From Armatimonadota bacterium (GTDB lineage Bacteria; Armatimonadota; DTGP01; JAKQQT01): DNA of 64,000 bases. This document shows, in pieces, positions 28,113 to 37,313 of the stretch. The stretch spans positions 26,119 to 90,118 of the forward strand of contig DASXVS010000063.1 in the NCBI GenBank assembly GCA_036504095.1. The letters run 5' to 3'. A program made the translations under genes and the position numbers. Each line of letters begins with the position of its first letter. The stretch's first letter is position 1. The notes beneath the pieces are model-generated. The model searched no databases. It saw nothing but the letters and a program-made list of their open reading frames with translations, and was not told where the DNA came from.

Positions 28113-30659
28113 TTACAGCGCTGTCGGTTCCTCGGGCGGCTCCGGCGCCGGCTCAGGCTCCACGGGCGGCTCAACGACCGCGACTGAGGAGGCTGCAGCC
28201 ACCGCAACCGGCTCCTTGGCCTCCTCGCCCCCGCGGGCGAAGTGGACGTGGTTGTCATCGTCCAGTTCCGCCACGATGGTATCGCCCTCGCCGAATCGGC
28301 CGAGCAGGACCTCTTCGCTCAACGGATCCTCGATGAGGCGCTGGACCGCCCGGCGGATCGGTCTTGCGCCGTAATGCGGATCGTAACCCTCGTTGGCGAT
28401 CAGTTCGCGGACAGCGTCGGTCATCGTGATCGTCATGCCGTGGCCGGCCAACTGCTTCGTGACGCGCCCAACATGCAGGTCCACGATCTGGTGGATCTCT
28501 TCCCGTGTCAACTGGTGGAAAACAATCACCTCGTCCACGCGGTTCAGGAACTCAGGGCGGAACGTGCGCTTCAGCTCGTCCATTACCCGGTTCTTCATGC
28601 TTTCGTAGCGCTTGGGCTCCTGAGCCTCGGCCGGACGGCCGCCGCGGAAGCCCATGGACTTGTTGTCCATGATCTCCTGTGCGCCCACGTTGCTGGTCAT
28701 AATCAGGACCACGTTCTTGAAGTCCACGCTGCGGCCCTGGCTGTCCGTGAGCCGTCCATCTTCCATGATCTGGAGGAGGATGTTGAAGACATCCGGGTGC
28801 GCTTTCTCGATTTCGTCCAGCAGGACGACACAGTACGGGTTCCTACGGACTGCTTCCGTTAATTGGCCGCCCTCGTCATAGCCCACGTAGCCCGGAGGCG
28901 CGCCGACAAGCCGGCTGACAGCGAACCGCTCCATGTATTCGCTCATATCGATCCGGATGAGTTTATCCTCCGAATCGAAGAGGAACTGGGCGACGGCGCG
29001 CGCGAGTTCGGTCTTGCCGACACCGGTTGGCCCCAGGAAGATGAACGAGCCGATGGGGCGCTTCGGGTCCTTGAGTCCGCTGCGGCTGCGGCGGACGGCC
29101 TTGGAAACCGCCACAATGGCTTCGTGCTGGCCGATGACTCGCTCGTGCAGCACTTCCTCCATGCGGAGCAGTTTCGCCATCTCGGTTTCAACCAGACGCG
29201 TCACCGGGATACCGGTCCAACTCTGGACGATGTGCGCAATCTCGTCTTCGCCGACCACCGTGGGCGCGTTCTGGCGGCGCTCCCGCCATTCCTCGTCCAG
29301 CTGGTCCACCTTATCCTGCAGTTCCGATTCCTTGCGGCGGAGTTCGGGATCCCGATCGTACGCGGCGTGTGACGGCAGGCCGGCGCGTTCCTTTCGGACC
29401 GCCTCCAGAGCCTGTTTTGCTGCGCGGAGGTCGGCCGGCGGCAGGGTCACCTGAAGCCGCACGCGGCTTGAGGCCTCGTCGATCAGGTCGATGGCCTTGT
29501 CCGGGAGGAAGCGATCGCTGATATAGCGGTCGGCGAGTTTCGCGGCGGCGATGAGGGCGTCCTCGCGGATTTCCACCTTGTGATGCTGTTCGTAACGGTC
29601 CTTGATGCCGCGCAGGATATCGATGGTATCCTCAACGCTCGGTTCCTTGACTTGAACCGGCTGGAAGCGGCGCTCAAGGGCGGCGTCCTTTTCGATGTAC
29701 TTGCGATATTCGTCCATCGTGGTGGCGCCGATGCACTGCATTTCGCCCCGCGCCAGCGACGGCTTCATGATATTGGATGCGTCTATCGCGCCTTCGGCCG
29801 CGCCCGCCCCGACGAGCGTGTGGAGTTCGTCGATAAACAAGATCACCTCGCCGGCAGCCCGACGAACTTCCTCCATTACGCGCTTCATCCGCTCTTCAAA
29901 CTCACCGCGATACTTGGTGCCGGCAACCAGGCCCGCCAGGTCGAGGCTGACGATACGGCGGTCCTTCAAGGGCTCGGGGATATCGCCGGTGACGATGCGC
30001 TGCGCCAGCCCTTCCGCCACGGCCGTCTTGCCGACCCCCGGTTCACCGATGAGGACGGGATTGTTCTTCGTGCGTCGGCTCAGAATCTGGATGACGCGCT
30101 CGATCTCCTGGGTTCGCCCTACCACCGGGTCAAGCTTATCGTTGCGCGCGAGGTCCGTAAGATCCCGCCCAAACTCGTCGAGCGTGGGAGTGCGGCTTCT
30201 GGTCTTGGCCTGAGCGACCACGTTTTCATTGTCCTGCAGTGAAAGGACTTCGCGCCGGGTGCGATCCAGGTCGACACCGAGGCGCGCGAGAACACGCCCG
30301 GCGATGCCGTCGGACTCGCGGACAAGGCCGAGCAGCAGGTGCTCCGTTCCGATGTAATTGTTGTTGAGCTGGCGCGCTTCCTCGTACGCAAGGTCGATGA
30401 CGCGCTTTGCGCGCGGCGTCAACTGCATCTCTTGGCCCAGGCGGCCGTCGCCCCTGGCAACCTGGCGCTCTATCTCCTGCCGAACCCGGCCGAGATTGAC
30501 GCCCAACCGCTCCAGAATCCGGGCGGCCACACTGTCATTCTCGCGGACGAGACCGAGCAACAGATGCTCTGTGCCCACATAGTTTTCGCCAAGCCGGGCC
30601 GCCTCCTCCTGTGCGAAGAAAATGACCCGCCGTGTCCGTTCTGTAAATCGTTGCCACAT
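28113..30659 (-). CDS. clpC: ClpC-type AAA+ unfoldase
   Basis: 848 residues. Order: double Clp-N domain (two [20 protein letters not shown] repeats each ending in [10 protein letters not shown]), AAA1 with Walker [10 protein letters not shown] and Walker B LFIDELH, the UVR-containing middle domain ([20 protein letters not shown]), AAA2 with Walker [10 protein letters not shown] and [20 protein letters not shown], and a low-complexity Pro/Glu tail. It unfolds substrates for ClpP and needs adaptors such as McsB or MecA. The UVR middle domain and two N-repeats distinguish ClpC from ClpA/ClpB. It has its own promoter (TATAAT at 30739-30734) in the 118-bp gap after mcsB. Confidence 0.96.
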   Translation of the reverse strand: MWQRFTERTRRVIFFAQEEAARLGENYVGTEHLLLGLVRENDSVAARILERLGVNLGRVRQEIERQVARGDGRLGQEMQLTPRAKRVIDLAYEEARQLNNNYIGTEHLLLGLVRESDGIAGRVLARLGVDLDRTRREVLSLQDNENVVAQAKTRSRTPTLDEFGRDLTDLARNDKLDPVVGRTQEIERVIQILSRRTKNNPVLIGEPGVGKTAVAEGLAQRIVTGDIPEPLKDRRIVSLDLAGLVAGTKYRGEFEERMKRVMEEVRRAAGEVILFIDELHTLVGAGAAEGAIDASNIMKPSLARGEMQCIGATTMDEYRKYIEKDAALERRFQPVQVKEPSVEDTIDILRGIKDRYEQHHKVEIREDALIAAAKLADRYISDRFLPDKAIDLIDEASSRVRLQVTLPPADLRAAKQALEAVRKERAGLPSHAAYDRDPELRRKESELQDKVDQLDEEWRERRQNAPTVVGEDEIAHIVQSWTGIPVTRLVETEMAKLLRMEEVLHERVIGQHEAIVAVSKAVRRSRSGLKDPKRPIGSFIFLGPTGVGKTELARAVAQFLFDSEDKLIRIDMSEYMERFAVSRLVGAPPGYVGYDEGGQLTEAVRRNPYCVVLLDEIEKAHPDVFNILLQIMEDGRLTDSQGRSVDFKNVVLIMTSNVGAQEIMDNKSMGFRGGRPAEAQEPKRYESMKNRVMDELKRTFRPEFLNRVDEVIVFHQLTREEIHQIVDLHVGRVTKQLAGHGMTITMTDAVRELIANEGYDPHYGARPIRRAVQRLIEDPLSEEVLLGRFGEGDTIVAELDDDNHVHFARGGEEAKEPVAVAAASSVAVVEPPVEPEPAPEPPEEPTAL

Positions 30660-30733
30660 GCTGCAGAATATCCCTTCAACCTGGCCTGGCGCGACGAACG
30701 CATTTTGCGTTTCGAGCCATCCCCCACATGTAT

Positions 30734-30739
30734 ATTATA
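30734..30739 (-). promoter_or_regulatory. Candidate -10 box (TATAAT) for clpC
   Basis: A consensus TATAAT on the minus strand lies about 75 nt before the clpC ATG, within the gap between mcsB and clpC. No clear -35 element is seen. Confidence 0.4.
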
Positions 30740-30777
30740 CCCGGCGCCGCCCGCTTGCGCATGGCCGTCACCGGGAA

Positions 30778-31842
30778 CTACTTGCCGCTCGTCAAAGCCT
30801 CTCGCACAAGGTCCGCGCGAGCCCGATCCCGCTGCTCGGGCCGCAGTGCCATCCCGGAAATCGCCTGCAACGACGCCGGACGGACTAGCACGAACAACTG
30901 TTGGACGACCGCTCGCCTGACAATGTTCACGAGTTTCAGGTCGAGCCCCAGTTTCAACCGGGACAGCAACTGAAACGCTTCGGCGGTGCTGATGCGCCTT
31001 GCGTACTTCAAAACTCCGTAGGCGCGGGAAGCCGCATCCGCAATTCCCTCTCCATCTACATTCAACAGTTGATTACGTGCTTCGCGTTCCGCCGCAACGA
31101 GGAATTTCACCGTTGAGTCCACTCTGCTGACGATCTCATCCTCTGACGGACCGAGCGCAAAACGGTTACTAACCTGAAAAACGTCCCCGGCGCTTTCCGA
31201 CCCTTCGCCGTAGAGTCCGCGGACCGCCACGCCCATGTTGGCGGCCCCGCGCAGCGTCTCGTCGCGCTTGCCAATGAGTTGAAGGCCGGGCAGATGAAGC
31301 ATCGCGGATGCGCGCAGACCGGTGCCGACGTTCGCGAGATGCGTCGTCAGATAGCCGTAACGCGGCGAGTAGCACCACGGGAGATGGCCGGCCAGCCAAT
31401 CGTCCAGTGCGTCCAGGATGCGCCACGCTTCACGCACATCGCGCCCGGGCAGAAAACACTGCATCCGTACGTGGTCTTCCTCGTTGATCATCACGCTGAG
31501 CGTCCCGGTGGGGCTGATGATGCCCAGTCGGTGCTCCGGGTACTCCGCCATTCCGGTGCTCACGAGGTGGCGCTCAACCAACGTGCGCCTGGCAACCTCA
31601 TTCAGCGAGGCTACGTGGGCGATCCGGAAATCCGCGAAATCCTGGGAAGCCTCAAATGGAGCGCTGCATGTTTCGGCGACTGCCGCCAGCTCCTGAAGTG
31701 TTGCCCGGCCGGGAAAGGGAGCCGTCGCGACATTGCGCGCCAGGCGCATACGCGTGGTGAAAACGACATCGCCCTCTGGCCCGCGCGTCGAAACCCACGC
31801 AGGCATCAGACTGACGGCGGCCTCATCGGTCAGGCGTATCAA
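30778..31842 (-). CDS. mcsB: Protein-arginine kinase (ATP:guanido phosphotransferase)
   Basis: 354 residues, the normal McsB length. It phosphorylates arginines on proteins and so marks them for ClpCP. Visible motifs are RMRLARN (nucleotide site), NEEDHVRMQ (catalytic Glu), NVGTGLRASAMLHLPGL, GLYGEGSESAGDVFQVSN and the C-terminal pArg-receptor motif RDRARA. In the usual YLTxCPTNVGTG block the conserved cysteine is replaced: the sequence reads YLTTHLANVGTG (Cys to His). This may alter the kinase, though the other residues are kept. It overlaps mcsA by 4 bp (ATGA) and is followed by clpC. Confidence 0.92.
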   Translation of the reverse strand: MIRLTDEAAVSLMPAWVSTRGPEGDVVFTTRMRLARNVATAPFPGRATLQELAAVAETCSAPFEASQDFADFRIAHVASLNEVARRTLVERHLVSTGMAEYPEHRLGIISPTGTLSVMINEEDHVRMQCFLPGRDVREAWRILDALDDWLAGHLPWCYSPRYGYLTTHLANVGTGLRASAMLHLPGLQLIGKRDETLRGAANMGVAVRGLYGEGSESAGDVFQVSNRFALGPSEDEIVSRVDSTVKFLVAAEREARNQLLNVDGEGIADAASRAYGVLKYARRISTAEAFQLLSRLKLGLDLKLVNIVRRAVVQQLFVLVRPASLQAISGMALRPEQRDRARADLVREALTSGK

Positions 31843-32249
31843 AGATCGGTCCTCGGGGGCGCGGGGGCAATTCCTCCCGGACGCCCGTTGCGCCAGGCCC
31901 GAGGACGCTTTCCGCCGTGAGTGGGATTCGGCATCGCCTTGGAGAGCAGCTCGCTGATCACGGGCTCAAACGCGCCATAGCACTCCGGGCAGCCAACCCG
32001 GCCGCGGCGTACCACATCCTCGATGTCGAACCCGCAGCGCGGGCACGAGAGCGATTCCCGTTCGCCCGGCTTGGATAGCCGGGCCAGCAGATCGCCCGCG
32101 CCTGACGCCCAGGTATGCCCCGAGGACTCCCACTCGGCGGCGCATTCGGCGCAAAGGCGTGCGGGCCTCGCGCTGTCCGCAGAAGACACTTCGGCCACGG
32201 CCGCCCGCTGCCCGCAGTTCTCGCACCAAGTTGTGCCGTATGAGTCCAT
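31839..32249 (-). CDS. mcsA: McsA-like zinc protein
   Basis: 136 residues with four CxxC pairs (CENC, CAEC, CPRC, CPEC) that would bind two zinc ions, as in McsA, the activator of McsB. The C-terminal UVR domain of Bacillus McsA (about 185 residues) is missing, leaving a short Gly/Pro/Arg-rich tail. Its identity rests on the zinc pattern plus the invariant neighbour mcsB. No ctsR repressor gene is in front of it, unlike the Bacillus operon. Confidence 0.82.
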   Translation of the reverse strand: MDSYGTTWCENCGQRAAVAEVSSADSARPARLCAECAAEWESSGHTWASGAGDLLARLSKPGERESLSCPRCGFDIEDVVRRGRVGCPECYGAFEPVISELLSKAMPNPTHGGKRPRAWRNGRPGGIAPAPPRTDL

Positions 32250-32335
32250 AGGAGTCTGTCAGCCTGCGGCCAGGGACGCGCTTTCCACGGCCGGCGCCAT
32301 TCCGCGCCCGGGTCCCGACTCCCGGCCTCCACCGT

Positions 32336-33271
32336 TCAGTCCTCGATCGGTACGCCTTCGCTCTTAGTACGCGCCCGGAACTTGGCGATCAACTTCTTAG
32401 TGATCGGGCCCGGCTTACCGTTACCGATCAGGCGGCCATCCAGCTTGCACATCGAGATCATTTCCGCCCCTGTGCCCGTGAGGAACGCCTCATCGGCGGT
32501 GTAGACGTCAAACAGGCTCAGGTTCATCTCCTCCACACGGTACCCCGAGGTGTTCGCGATTTCGATAGCCGTCGCGCGGGTGATGCCTTCCAGTATGCCG
32601 GCGCTGGCCGGCGGAGTCATGATCCTGCCGCCGCGGATGATGAAGATGTTGTCGCCCGTGGCTTCGGCCACATAGCCCTCACCGTTCAGCAGCAAGCCCT
32701 CGCCGGCCCCCTGGCGGTTCGCTTCGAGCTTCGCCTGGATATTCGCCACATACTTGCCCGTGCTCTTCACGCGCACCTCCAGGCTGTCCGGCCGGGGGAC
32801 GCGTGACGATACCGTGACCACCTCCAACCCGTGCTCGTACATCTCGACAGGATAGAGTGACAGCTTGCTGGTCATGATCGCCACGGTCGGGTTCGCGATG
32901 TTCTTCGGGTCCAGGCCCAGTCCGATACCACGAGTAACGGTGACGCGGATATACGCATCCGACAGCCCGTTCGCCCGAAGCGTCTGCCGGATGGCGTCGC
33001 GCATCTGCCTCTTGGTGATGGGGAGGTCAATCATCAGCACGTGGGCGCCATTGTAGAGGCGATCGAGGTGCTCGTCCAGTTTCCAGACCTTCCCTCCGTA
33101 CGCGCGAATACCCTCAAAAAGGCCGTCGCCGTAGAGGAAGCCGTGGTCCAGGACACTCAGTCTAGCCTCGGCCACCGGGACCATTTTGCCGTCCAGGTAC
33201 ATAACTGGGGTCGCTTCGGTGTCCTGTTGTTTGTCGGAACCGTTGGTTTTCTGCTCGTTTGATTTCGCCAT
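32336..33271 (-). CDS. ilvE: Branched-chain amino acid aminotransferase
   Basis: About 311 residues, class IV aminotransferase fold. Seen: VMYLDGKMVPVAEARLSVLD (class IV start), the PLP-lysine region VRVKSTGKYVANIQAKLEAN, AEATGDNIFII and the C-terminal LTGTGAEMISM. It makes Val, Leu and Ile from their 2-oxo acids with glutamate as amino donor. The start at ATG 33271 has AAGGAGA 6 nt before it; the frame extends to 33295 without such a site. A minus-strand TATACT (33323-33318) may be its -10. Confidence 0.88.
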   Translation of the reverse strand: MAKSNEQKTNGSDKQQDTEATPVMYLDGKMVPVAEARLSVLDHGFLYGDGLFEGIRAYGGKVWKLDEHLDRLYNGAHVLMIDLPITKRQMRDAIRQTLRANGLSDAYIRVTVTRGIGLGLDPKNIANPTVAIMTSKLSLYPVEMYEHGLEVVTVSSRVPRPDSLEVRVKSTGKYVANIQAKLEANRQGAGEGLLLNGEGYVAEATGDNIFIIRGGRIMTPPASAGILEGITRATAIEIANTSGYRVEEMNLSLFDVYTADEAFLTGTGAEMISMCKLDGRLIGNGKPGPITKKLIAKFRARTKSEGVPIED

Positions 33272-33550
33272 TCGATGATTCTCCTTACTACTCAAAACTC
33301 GTTCATCGCTGTAACTGAGTATAGCATCCGCCCGTGGCGTGTCCCGGTCCTCCCCGTTGGGCCCGGGCGCAAAACAGTGACTTTGGTACTACACCATCGC
33401 GCGAACAAAGAGCGCATCCTGAATCCGATAATAGCTGATCAGTTCGAAGCGGTCGCGGAGTGGTTATCATCGGCAGCAGGGTTTCGAAAAGTGGGCGGCC
33501 GCTCGCTAGATGGCACATCATACATGCGGGATCGGAAACGGAGCGCAACT

Positions 33551-34927
33551 ATGGCACGGCACCGGAACGAGGACGTATTCGACAGCGTGACAACCAGCCT
33601 GTGTTCGGTGTGCGCGGAGACAGTCCCCGCCCGGATTGTCCGCCGCGGAACTTCCGTGCACCTTCTAAAGCGCTGCCCCGCCCACGGGCCCCACGAGGAA
33701 CTGCTGGAAGAGGACGCGAAGTTCTATATGCGCCGCGACGATTACCGCGCCCCTCCAACGCCGTCGAGCGTTGACACCGAGATCAGGCTCGGGTGCCCGC
33801 ATGACTGCGGGCTCTGCCCCGACCACGCCCAGCACACGTGCATCGGCCTCATTGAGGTGACAAACGCCTGCGACGCCGCTTGCCCCATCTGCTACGCCCG
33901 TGCGGGCGGCAACACGGTCCTCGATCTGGCGACCATCGGCAAAATGCTCGATGCATATCTCGAAGCCGAAAGCGGCAATGCGGAGATACTCCAGATCAGC
34001 GGCGGTGAACCAACGACCCACCCGCAGATTGTGGATATCATCCGACTTGCGCGAAACAAAGGCATCCGGTATGTGATGCTCAATACGAACGGGATCCGGC
34101 TTGCGGAAGAACCGGGTTTTGCCGAATCACTGGCCGAATTCCACGGAGGGTTTGAGATATACCTCCAGTTCGACGGTTTCGATCCGAAGGCATCGCGCGC
34201 GTTCAGAGGGACGGACCGCACCGGCACCCACCAGCGGGCGCTCGATCGCCTGGCCGCGACCGGAGTGCCGGCAACACTCGTCAACACCGTCGAGGCCGGG
34301 GTGAATGATGACCAGCTTGGACGTATTATCGAATTCGGACTCTCCTCTCCGGCGGTGAGGGGCATCAACTTCCAGCCTCTGGCCTATTTCGGAAACGCGG
34401 ACCAAAGGCCCTCGGGCGGCCGGGTCACACTGACGGGCGTGATCAAGAGGATTAAGGAGCAGACGAACGGAATGCTTCGCCCGGATGATTTCATTCCGCT
34501 GCCGTGCGATCCGAACCGGGTCGCGTTCTCTTATCTGTACCGGCAAGGCGGGCGGTTCGTGCCGATGGCACGGCGTTCCGATCTGCGCCAGTACCTTACC
34601 GAGACCGGCAACACCTTGGCGTTCTTCCCGAAAGATGCGCTGGCCCGGATATCCGAATCGTTTTGTTGCGGACAGACGTGTTCGTGCATCGCCGCCGTCA
34701 AGGACCTCATCCCGTTGATTCCGCTTGCACGACGAGCCGCCAGGGCAAAGGACAAGGTCGCATTCACCACCGAAAACTTCTTCCGCGTAACGGTCACTTC
34801 GTTCCTCGATCGCTACAACTTTGACCTCCAGTCGATGCAGATGGAATGCGTTCACGTGCTGACGCCGGACGGGCGGCGCATCCCATTTTCGGCGTACAAC
34901 CTGTTTCACCGGGGGAAATGCCGATGA
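33551..34927 (+). CDS. Tes/MSS-like radical SAM protein (tetraether-synthase superfamily)
   Basis: 458 residues from ATG 33551 (GGAG 8 nt upstream). The N-terminal domain has the pattern seen in archaeal Tes (MJ0619-like) and bacterial membrane-spanning lipid synthases: LCSVCAETVPARIV, LKRCPAHGPHE, then a cysteine-rich CPHDCGLCPDHAQHTC block, followed by the radical-SAM [4Fe-4S] motif CDAACPICYA (C-x3-C-x2-C). The C-terminal third has another Cys pair (CCGQTC). Tes/MSS enzymes couple two fatty or isoprenoid chains by sp3 C-C bonds. It is the first gene of an overlapping operon (ATGA junctions) with ICMT-like, Lgt-like and small membrane proteins. The function here, membrane-spanning or tail-linked lipid formation, is an inference from family and context. 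Confidence 0.8.
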   Translation: MARHRNEDVFDSVTTSLCSVCAETVPARIVRRGTSVHLLKRCPAHGPHEELLEEDAKFYMRRDDYRAPPTPSSVDTEIRLGCPHDCGLCPDHAQHTCIGLIEVTNACDAACPICYARAGGNTVLDLATIGKMLDAYLEAESGNAEILQISGGEPTTHPQIVDIIRLARNKGIRYVMLNTNGIRLAEEPGFAESLAEFHGGFEIYLQFDGFDPKASRAFRGTDRTGTHQRALDRLAATGVPATLVNTVEAGVNDDQLGRIIEFGLSSPAVRGINFQPLAYFGNADQRPSGGRVTLTGVIKRIKEQTNGMLRPDDFIPLPCDPNRVAFSYLYRQGGRFVPMARRSDLRQYLTETGNTLAFFPKDALARISESFCCGQTCSCIAAVKDLIPLIPLARRAARAKDKVAFTTENFFRVTVTSFLDRYNFDLQSMQMECVHVLTPDGRRIPFSAYNLFHRGKCR

Positions 34928-35529
34928 GCGCTGAAACCGTCATATTCGTTTCGCGCCTGATCGTGCCGCTCTGCGCTTCCCTGGTGCTGACTGCCGTGGC
35001 GCTGAATTTCGCGCTGGCGGCTGACAGCGGCGCCGTCAAGGTGCGGACCCGCAGTCCCGTGGCAACCGCGTCGATGCTGGCCTTCCTGCTCGCCGTTTAC
35101 GTCCTGATTCACCGGCACATTGGCGACTTTCGCGTGTTCTCGAACGCTATTTCGGCGGGCATTGCCGCAGCGGGGGCGGCGCTCGTTGCCGCGGGCGGCA
35201 TCGTGAACGTTCTCGGTCGAATCAGGCTTGGAGGCAACTGGGCGAACCAGGTGACCGTGTACGAAGACCAAACGCTGGTGAGCACAGGCGTGTTCGGCCT
35301 TGTGCGCCACCCACTTTATGCTTCCCTGATCTGGATGTTCGTTGGCGCCTCGCTCGTGTACCAGAATGGCGCAGCACTCGCGGCGACGATGCTGATCTTC
35401 GTTCCCGCGATGCAGTATCGCGCATCTCTGGAGGAACAGCTGTTGGCGCGGCAATTCCCGGAATACGCCAGCTATCAGACGCGCGTGGGGCGGTTATTCC
35501 CCCGCATCTGGCGAAAGGTACGGCCATGA
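34924..35529 (+). CDS. Isoprenylcysteine carboxyl methyltransferase-like (ICMT/PEMT) membrane protein
   Basis: 201 residues with about five membrane helices. The C-terminal block RLGGNWANQVTVYEDQTLVS, FGLVRHPLYAS, EEQLLARQFPEYASYQTRVG and LFPRIWRKVR is the ICMT/NnrU/PEMT-like methyltransferase signature that binds SAM at the membrane. Bacterial members methylate lipids or remain uncharacterised. Its start overlaps the radical SAM stop (ATGA), and its own stop overlaps the Lgt-like gene, so the three are translationally coupled. A GGGGGA lies 7 nt before the ATG. It may methylate the lipid acted on by its neighbours. Confidence 0.8.
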   Translation: MSAETVIFVSRLIVPLCASLVLTAVALNFALAADSGAVKVRTRSPVATASMLAFLLAVYVLIHRHIGDFRVFSNAISAGIAAAGAALVAAGGIVNVLGRIRLGGNWANQVTVYEDQTLVSTGVFGLVRHPLYASLIWMFVGASLVYQNGAALAATMLIFVPAMQYRASLEEQLLARQFPEYASYQTRVGRLFPRIWRKVRP

Positions 35530-36317
35530 ACCCAGACGCGCTTCCGTCAAACTGGGGACTTCGGGCCGTCCTGTTTCACGCGGGCGGCTTAGCCGTGCCG
35601 TCGTACGAAACGTTCGTCCTGCTGGCCATCGTCGCCGGTTTCATCGCTTACTGGCTGGCAGCGAGAAAGCAACCTGAGTTGGGGGACCGTTCAGCCTACC
35701 TGATCATGGCGGCGCTGGTCGGAGGGGTGTTCGGCGCGAAGGCGCCGGTGTGGGTGATGCATTACTGTGAAGTAGCGGCGGCGCACTCCCCACTGGCGTG
35801 GCTCTCCGGCAGAACAATCGTCGGCGGGCTCATCGGCGGAACGGCGGCAGTGGCTCTGACGCGTCCCTGGCTGGGAATGCGCGAGAGGTCCGGCAACCTG
35901 TTCGCGGTCGGAATGGCCCTCGCTCTAGCTGTCGGCCGCATCGGGTGTCTGCTGCGCGGATGCTGTTACGGGGTCCCAACCTCGCTGCCGTGGGGCCTGG
36001 ACCTGGGCGACGGCATCCGCCGGCACCCCACCCAGCTCTACGAATCACTGTTTGCGTTCGGTCTCTTCGCGTGGCTCGTACGCGCTTCGCGTCGGCATCC
36101 GTCACCGGGAGCTATGTTCCGCACGTTCATGCTCGCGTACTTCTCGTTCCGGTTTGCCGTGGAGTTTCTGCGGTTCGAGCCGCGAACCGTGGCGGGCCTG
36201 ACACTCGCGCAAATTGTCTCAATCGGCGTGGTGGGCTACTACTTGACGATCGGACGCATCGCCAATCATCCACCACTTCATGAGGTAGCACCATATGAAA
36301 CCGTCCAAAGCAGCTGA
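35526..36317 (+). CDS. Prolipoprotein diacylglyceryl transferase-like (Lgt-family) membrane protein
   Basis: 263 residues, several membrane helices. Clear Lgt-type segments are GGLIGGTAAV (GG-x-I-G loop), GRIGCLLRGCCYGVPTSLPWG, the RRHPTQLYESLFAF block and FRFAVEFLRFEPR. The histidine that is normally found in the HGG motif before this loop (SFHGGLIG in E. coli) is absent: the sequence is SGRTIVGGLIGG. The genome should have a standard lgt elsewhere, so this is likely a paralogue that transfers or binds a diacylglyceryl group on something other than prolipoproteins, or is inactive. It overlaps the ICMT-like gene by 4 bp and the next small gene by 23 bp. Confidence 0.8.
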   Translation: MNPDALPSNWGLRAVLFHAGGLAVPSYETFVLLAIVAGFIAYWLAARKQPELGDRSAYLIMAALVGGVFGAKAPVWVMHYCEVAAAHSPLAWLSGRTIVGGLIGGTAAVALTRPWLGMRERSGNLFAVGMALALAVGRIGCLLRGCCYGVPTSLPWGLDLGDGIRRHPTQLYESLFAFGLFAWLVRASRRHPSPGAMFRTFMLAYFSFRFAVEFLRFEPRTVAGLTLAQIVSIGVVGYYLTIGRIANHPPLHEVAPYETVQSS

Positions 36318-36555
36318 CTTCTTCATTGGCCTGGTCGGGATCTATCTGACAGGGGCATTGATGGCAATCCTGATGCCTGCGGTAGGGTTTGGTGATGAGG
36401 TATTACCGGTCGGCATCGTCGTCGCGATTGGACTGTGTATTTGGGCGGTCGCCCGGCAGCGTCCGTACATTGTCCTAGGGATGGTAATGTCCATCGTGTT
36501 TCCCGCGCTCGCCTTTGGAGCCTGCACGCTATTACTCAGCGGGGTACAGTGGTGA
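36295..36555 (+). CDS. Small membrane protein, tandem paralogue A (86 aa)
   Basis: 86 residues, two to three hydrophobic segments (DFFIGLVGIYLTGALMAIL and VLPVGIVVAIGLCIWAV, then LGMVMSIVFPALAFGACTLL). A GAGGT lies 9 nt before the ATG. It shares DFFIG, RPYIVLG and the FPALAFGAC block with the next gene, so the pair arose by tandem duplication. It starts inside the Lgt-like gene. No known family is recognised. Confidence 0.7.
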   Translation: MKPSKAADFFIGLVGIYLTGALMAILMPAVGFGDEVLPVGIVVAIGLCIWAVARQRPYIVLGMVMSIVFPALAFGACTLLLSGVQW

Positions 36556-36806
36556 ACCGGACTAAGCTTGGCGATTTCTTCATCGGATTTCTGGGAATCA
36601 CGGCGGTGGAGGCCTGTATCTATCTGATACTGAGGGAAAGCACCGCGTGGGGACTGATGGCCGTCATCGCCGGTGCTGTGTCGCTCTTGGCGGCCTTTCA
36701 AGCGAAGAGACCCTTTATAACGCTTGGAATCGTCGCCACCGCGGTCTTTCCGCTCATTGCGTTCGGCGCTTGTGTTGTCGACGTCTTTCGGCATGGCTTT
36801 GACTGA
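36552..36806 (+). CDS. Small membrane protein, tandem paralogue B (84 aa)
   Basis: 84 residues starting at a GTG that overlaps the previous stop (GTGA), so translation is coupled. Blocks shared with paralogue A: DFFIGFLGI, RPFITLG and FPLIAFGAC. Three hydrophobic segments. A conserved Cys in FGAC is kept in both copies and could be a functional or lipid-linked residue. Unknown function. Confidence 0.7.
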   Translation: MNRTKLGDFFIGFLGITAVEACIYLILRESTAWGLMAVIAGAVSLLAAFQAKRPFITLGIVATAVFPLIAFGACVVDVFRHGFD

Positions 36807-36816
36807 GGAGACGGAA

Positions 36817-37281
36817 ATGATAGGTTATGAACCTGTATCGGTTTCACGGAACGGCTTCCGATTCTGCCGGTGGTCGGTAACCGTGATGGTATGGATCGGG
36901 GTCATCTGGCGGGTTGAGGCCTTCATCTTGGCAGCAGCGCTCATCATGGCGGCCAGCGCGATCCTCACAATACGCAACGCCCCCATGATCTGGCTGTGGA
37001 CGCAGACCGTCGACCGGGCGATCCCCTCACCCAGCGAAATGCTGGATGTTGGCGGGATGCGTTTGGCTCAATCCGTGGCAACGTTCGCGCTGGGGGTTCC
37101 ATGGCTTGTTCTCAACTACGGCCCTGCCTCCGCTTCGGAATCCATGTGGCGCATCCTGGTCTTTGTGGCTGGATTCAAGACCTTGGGTGCTCTGGGCTAT
37201 TGCCCGGTATCGCGGATGTTCACATGCCTCATCAGCGGCGGAAACTGCTGCACGTGGCTGAAGGGGCGCAAGGCGGCGTGA
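36817..37281 (+). CDS. DUF4395-like membrane protein
   Basis: 154 residues from ATG 36817 with GAGGAG 6 nt upstream (ATG 36793, inside the previous gene, is an in-frame alternative). Two hydrophobic pairs and a C-terminal GYCPVSRMFTCLISGGNCCT with three cysteines resemble the DUF4395 family, which has no known function and is often found near thiol or lipid genes. It is the last gene of the radical SAM operon and is followed by a bidirectional hairpin. Confidence 0.55.
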   Translation: MIGYEPVSVSRNGFRFCRWSVTVMVWIGVIWRVEAFILAAALIMAASAILTIRNAPMIWLWTQTVDRAIPSPSEMLDVGGMRLAQSVATFALGVPWLVLNYGPASASESMWRILVFVAGFKTLGALGYCPVSRMFTCLISGGNCCTWLKGRKAA

Positions 37282-37287
37282 AACGAT

Positions 37288-37313
37288 GGGGCCGGCTCAC
37301 GCGAGCCGGCCCC
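37288..37313. terminator. Hairpin terminator ending the radical SAM operon
   Basis: A perfect 11-bp stem (37288-37298 with 37303-37313), loop ACGC, begins 7 nt after the operon stop, between convergent genes. No U-run. Confidence 0.6.
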
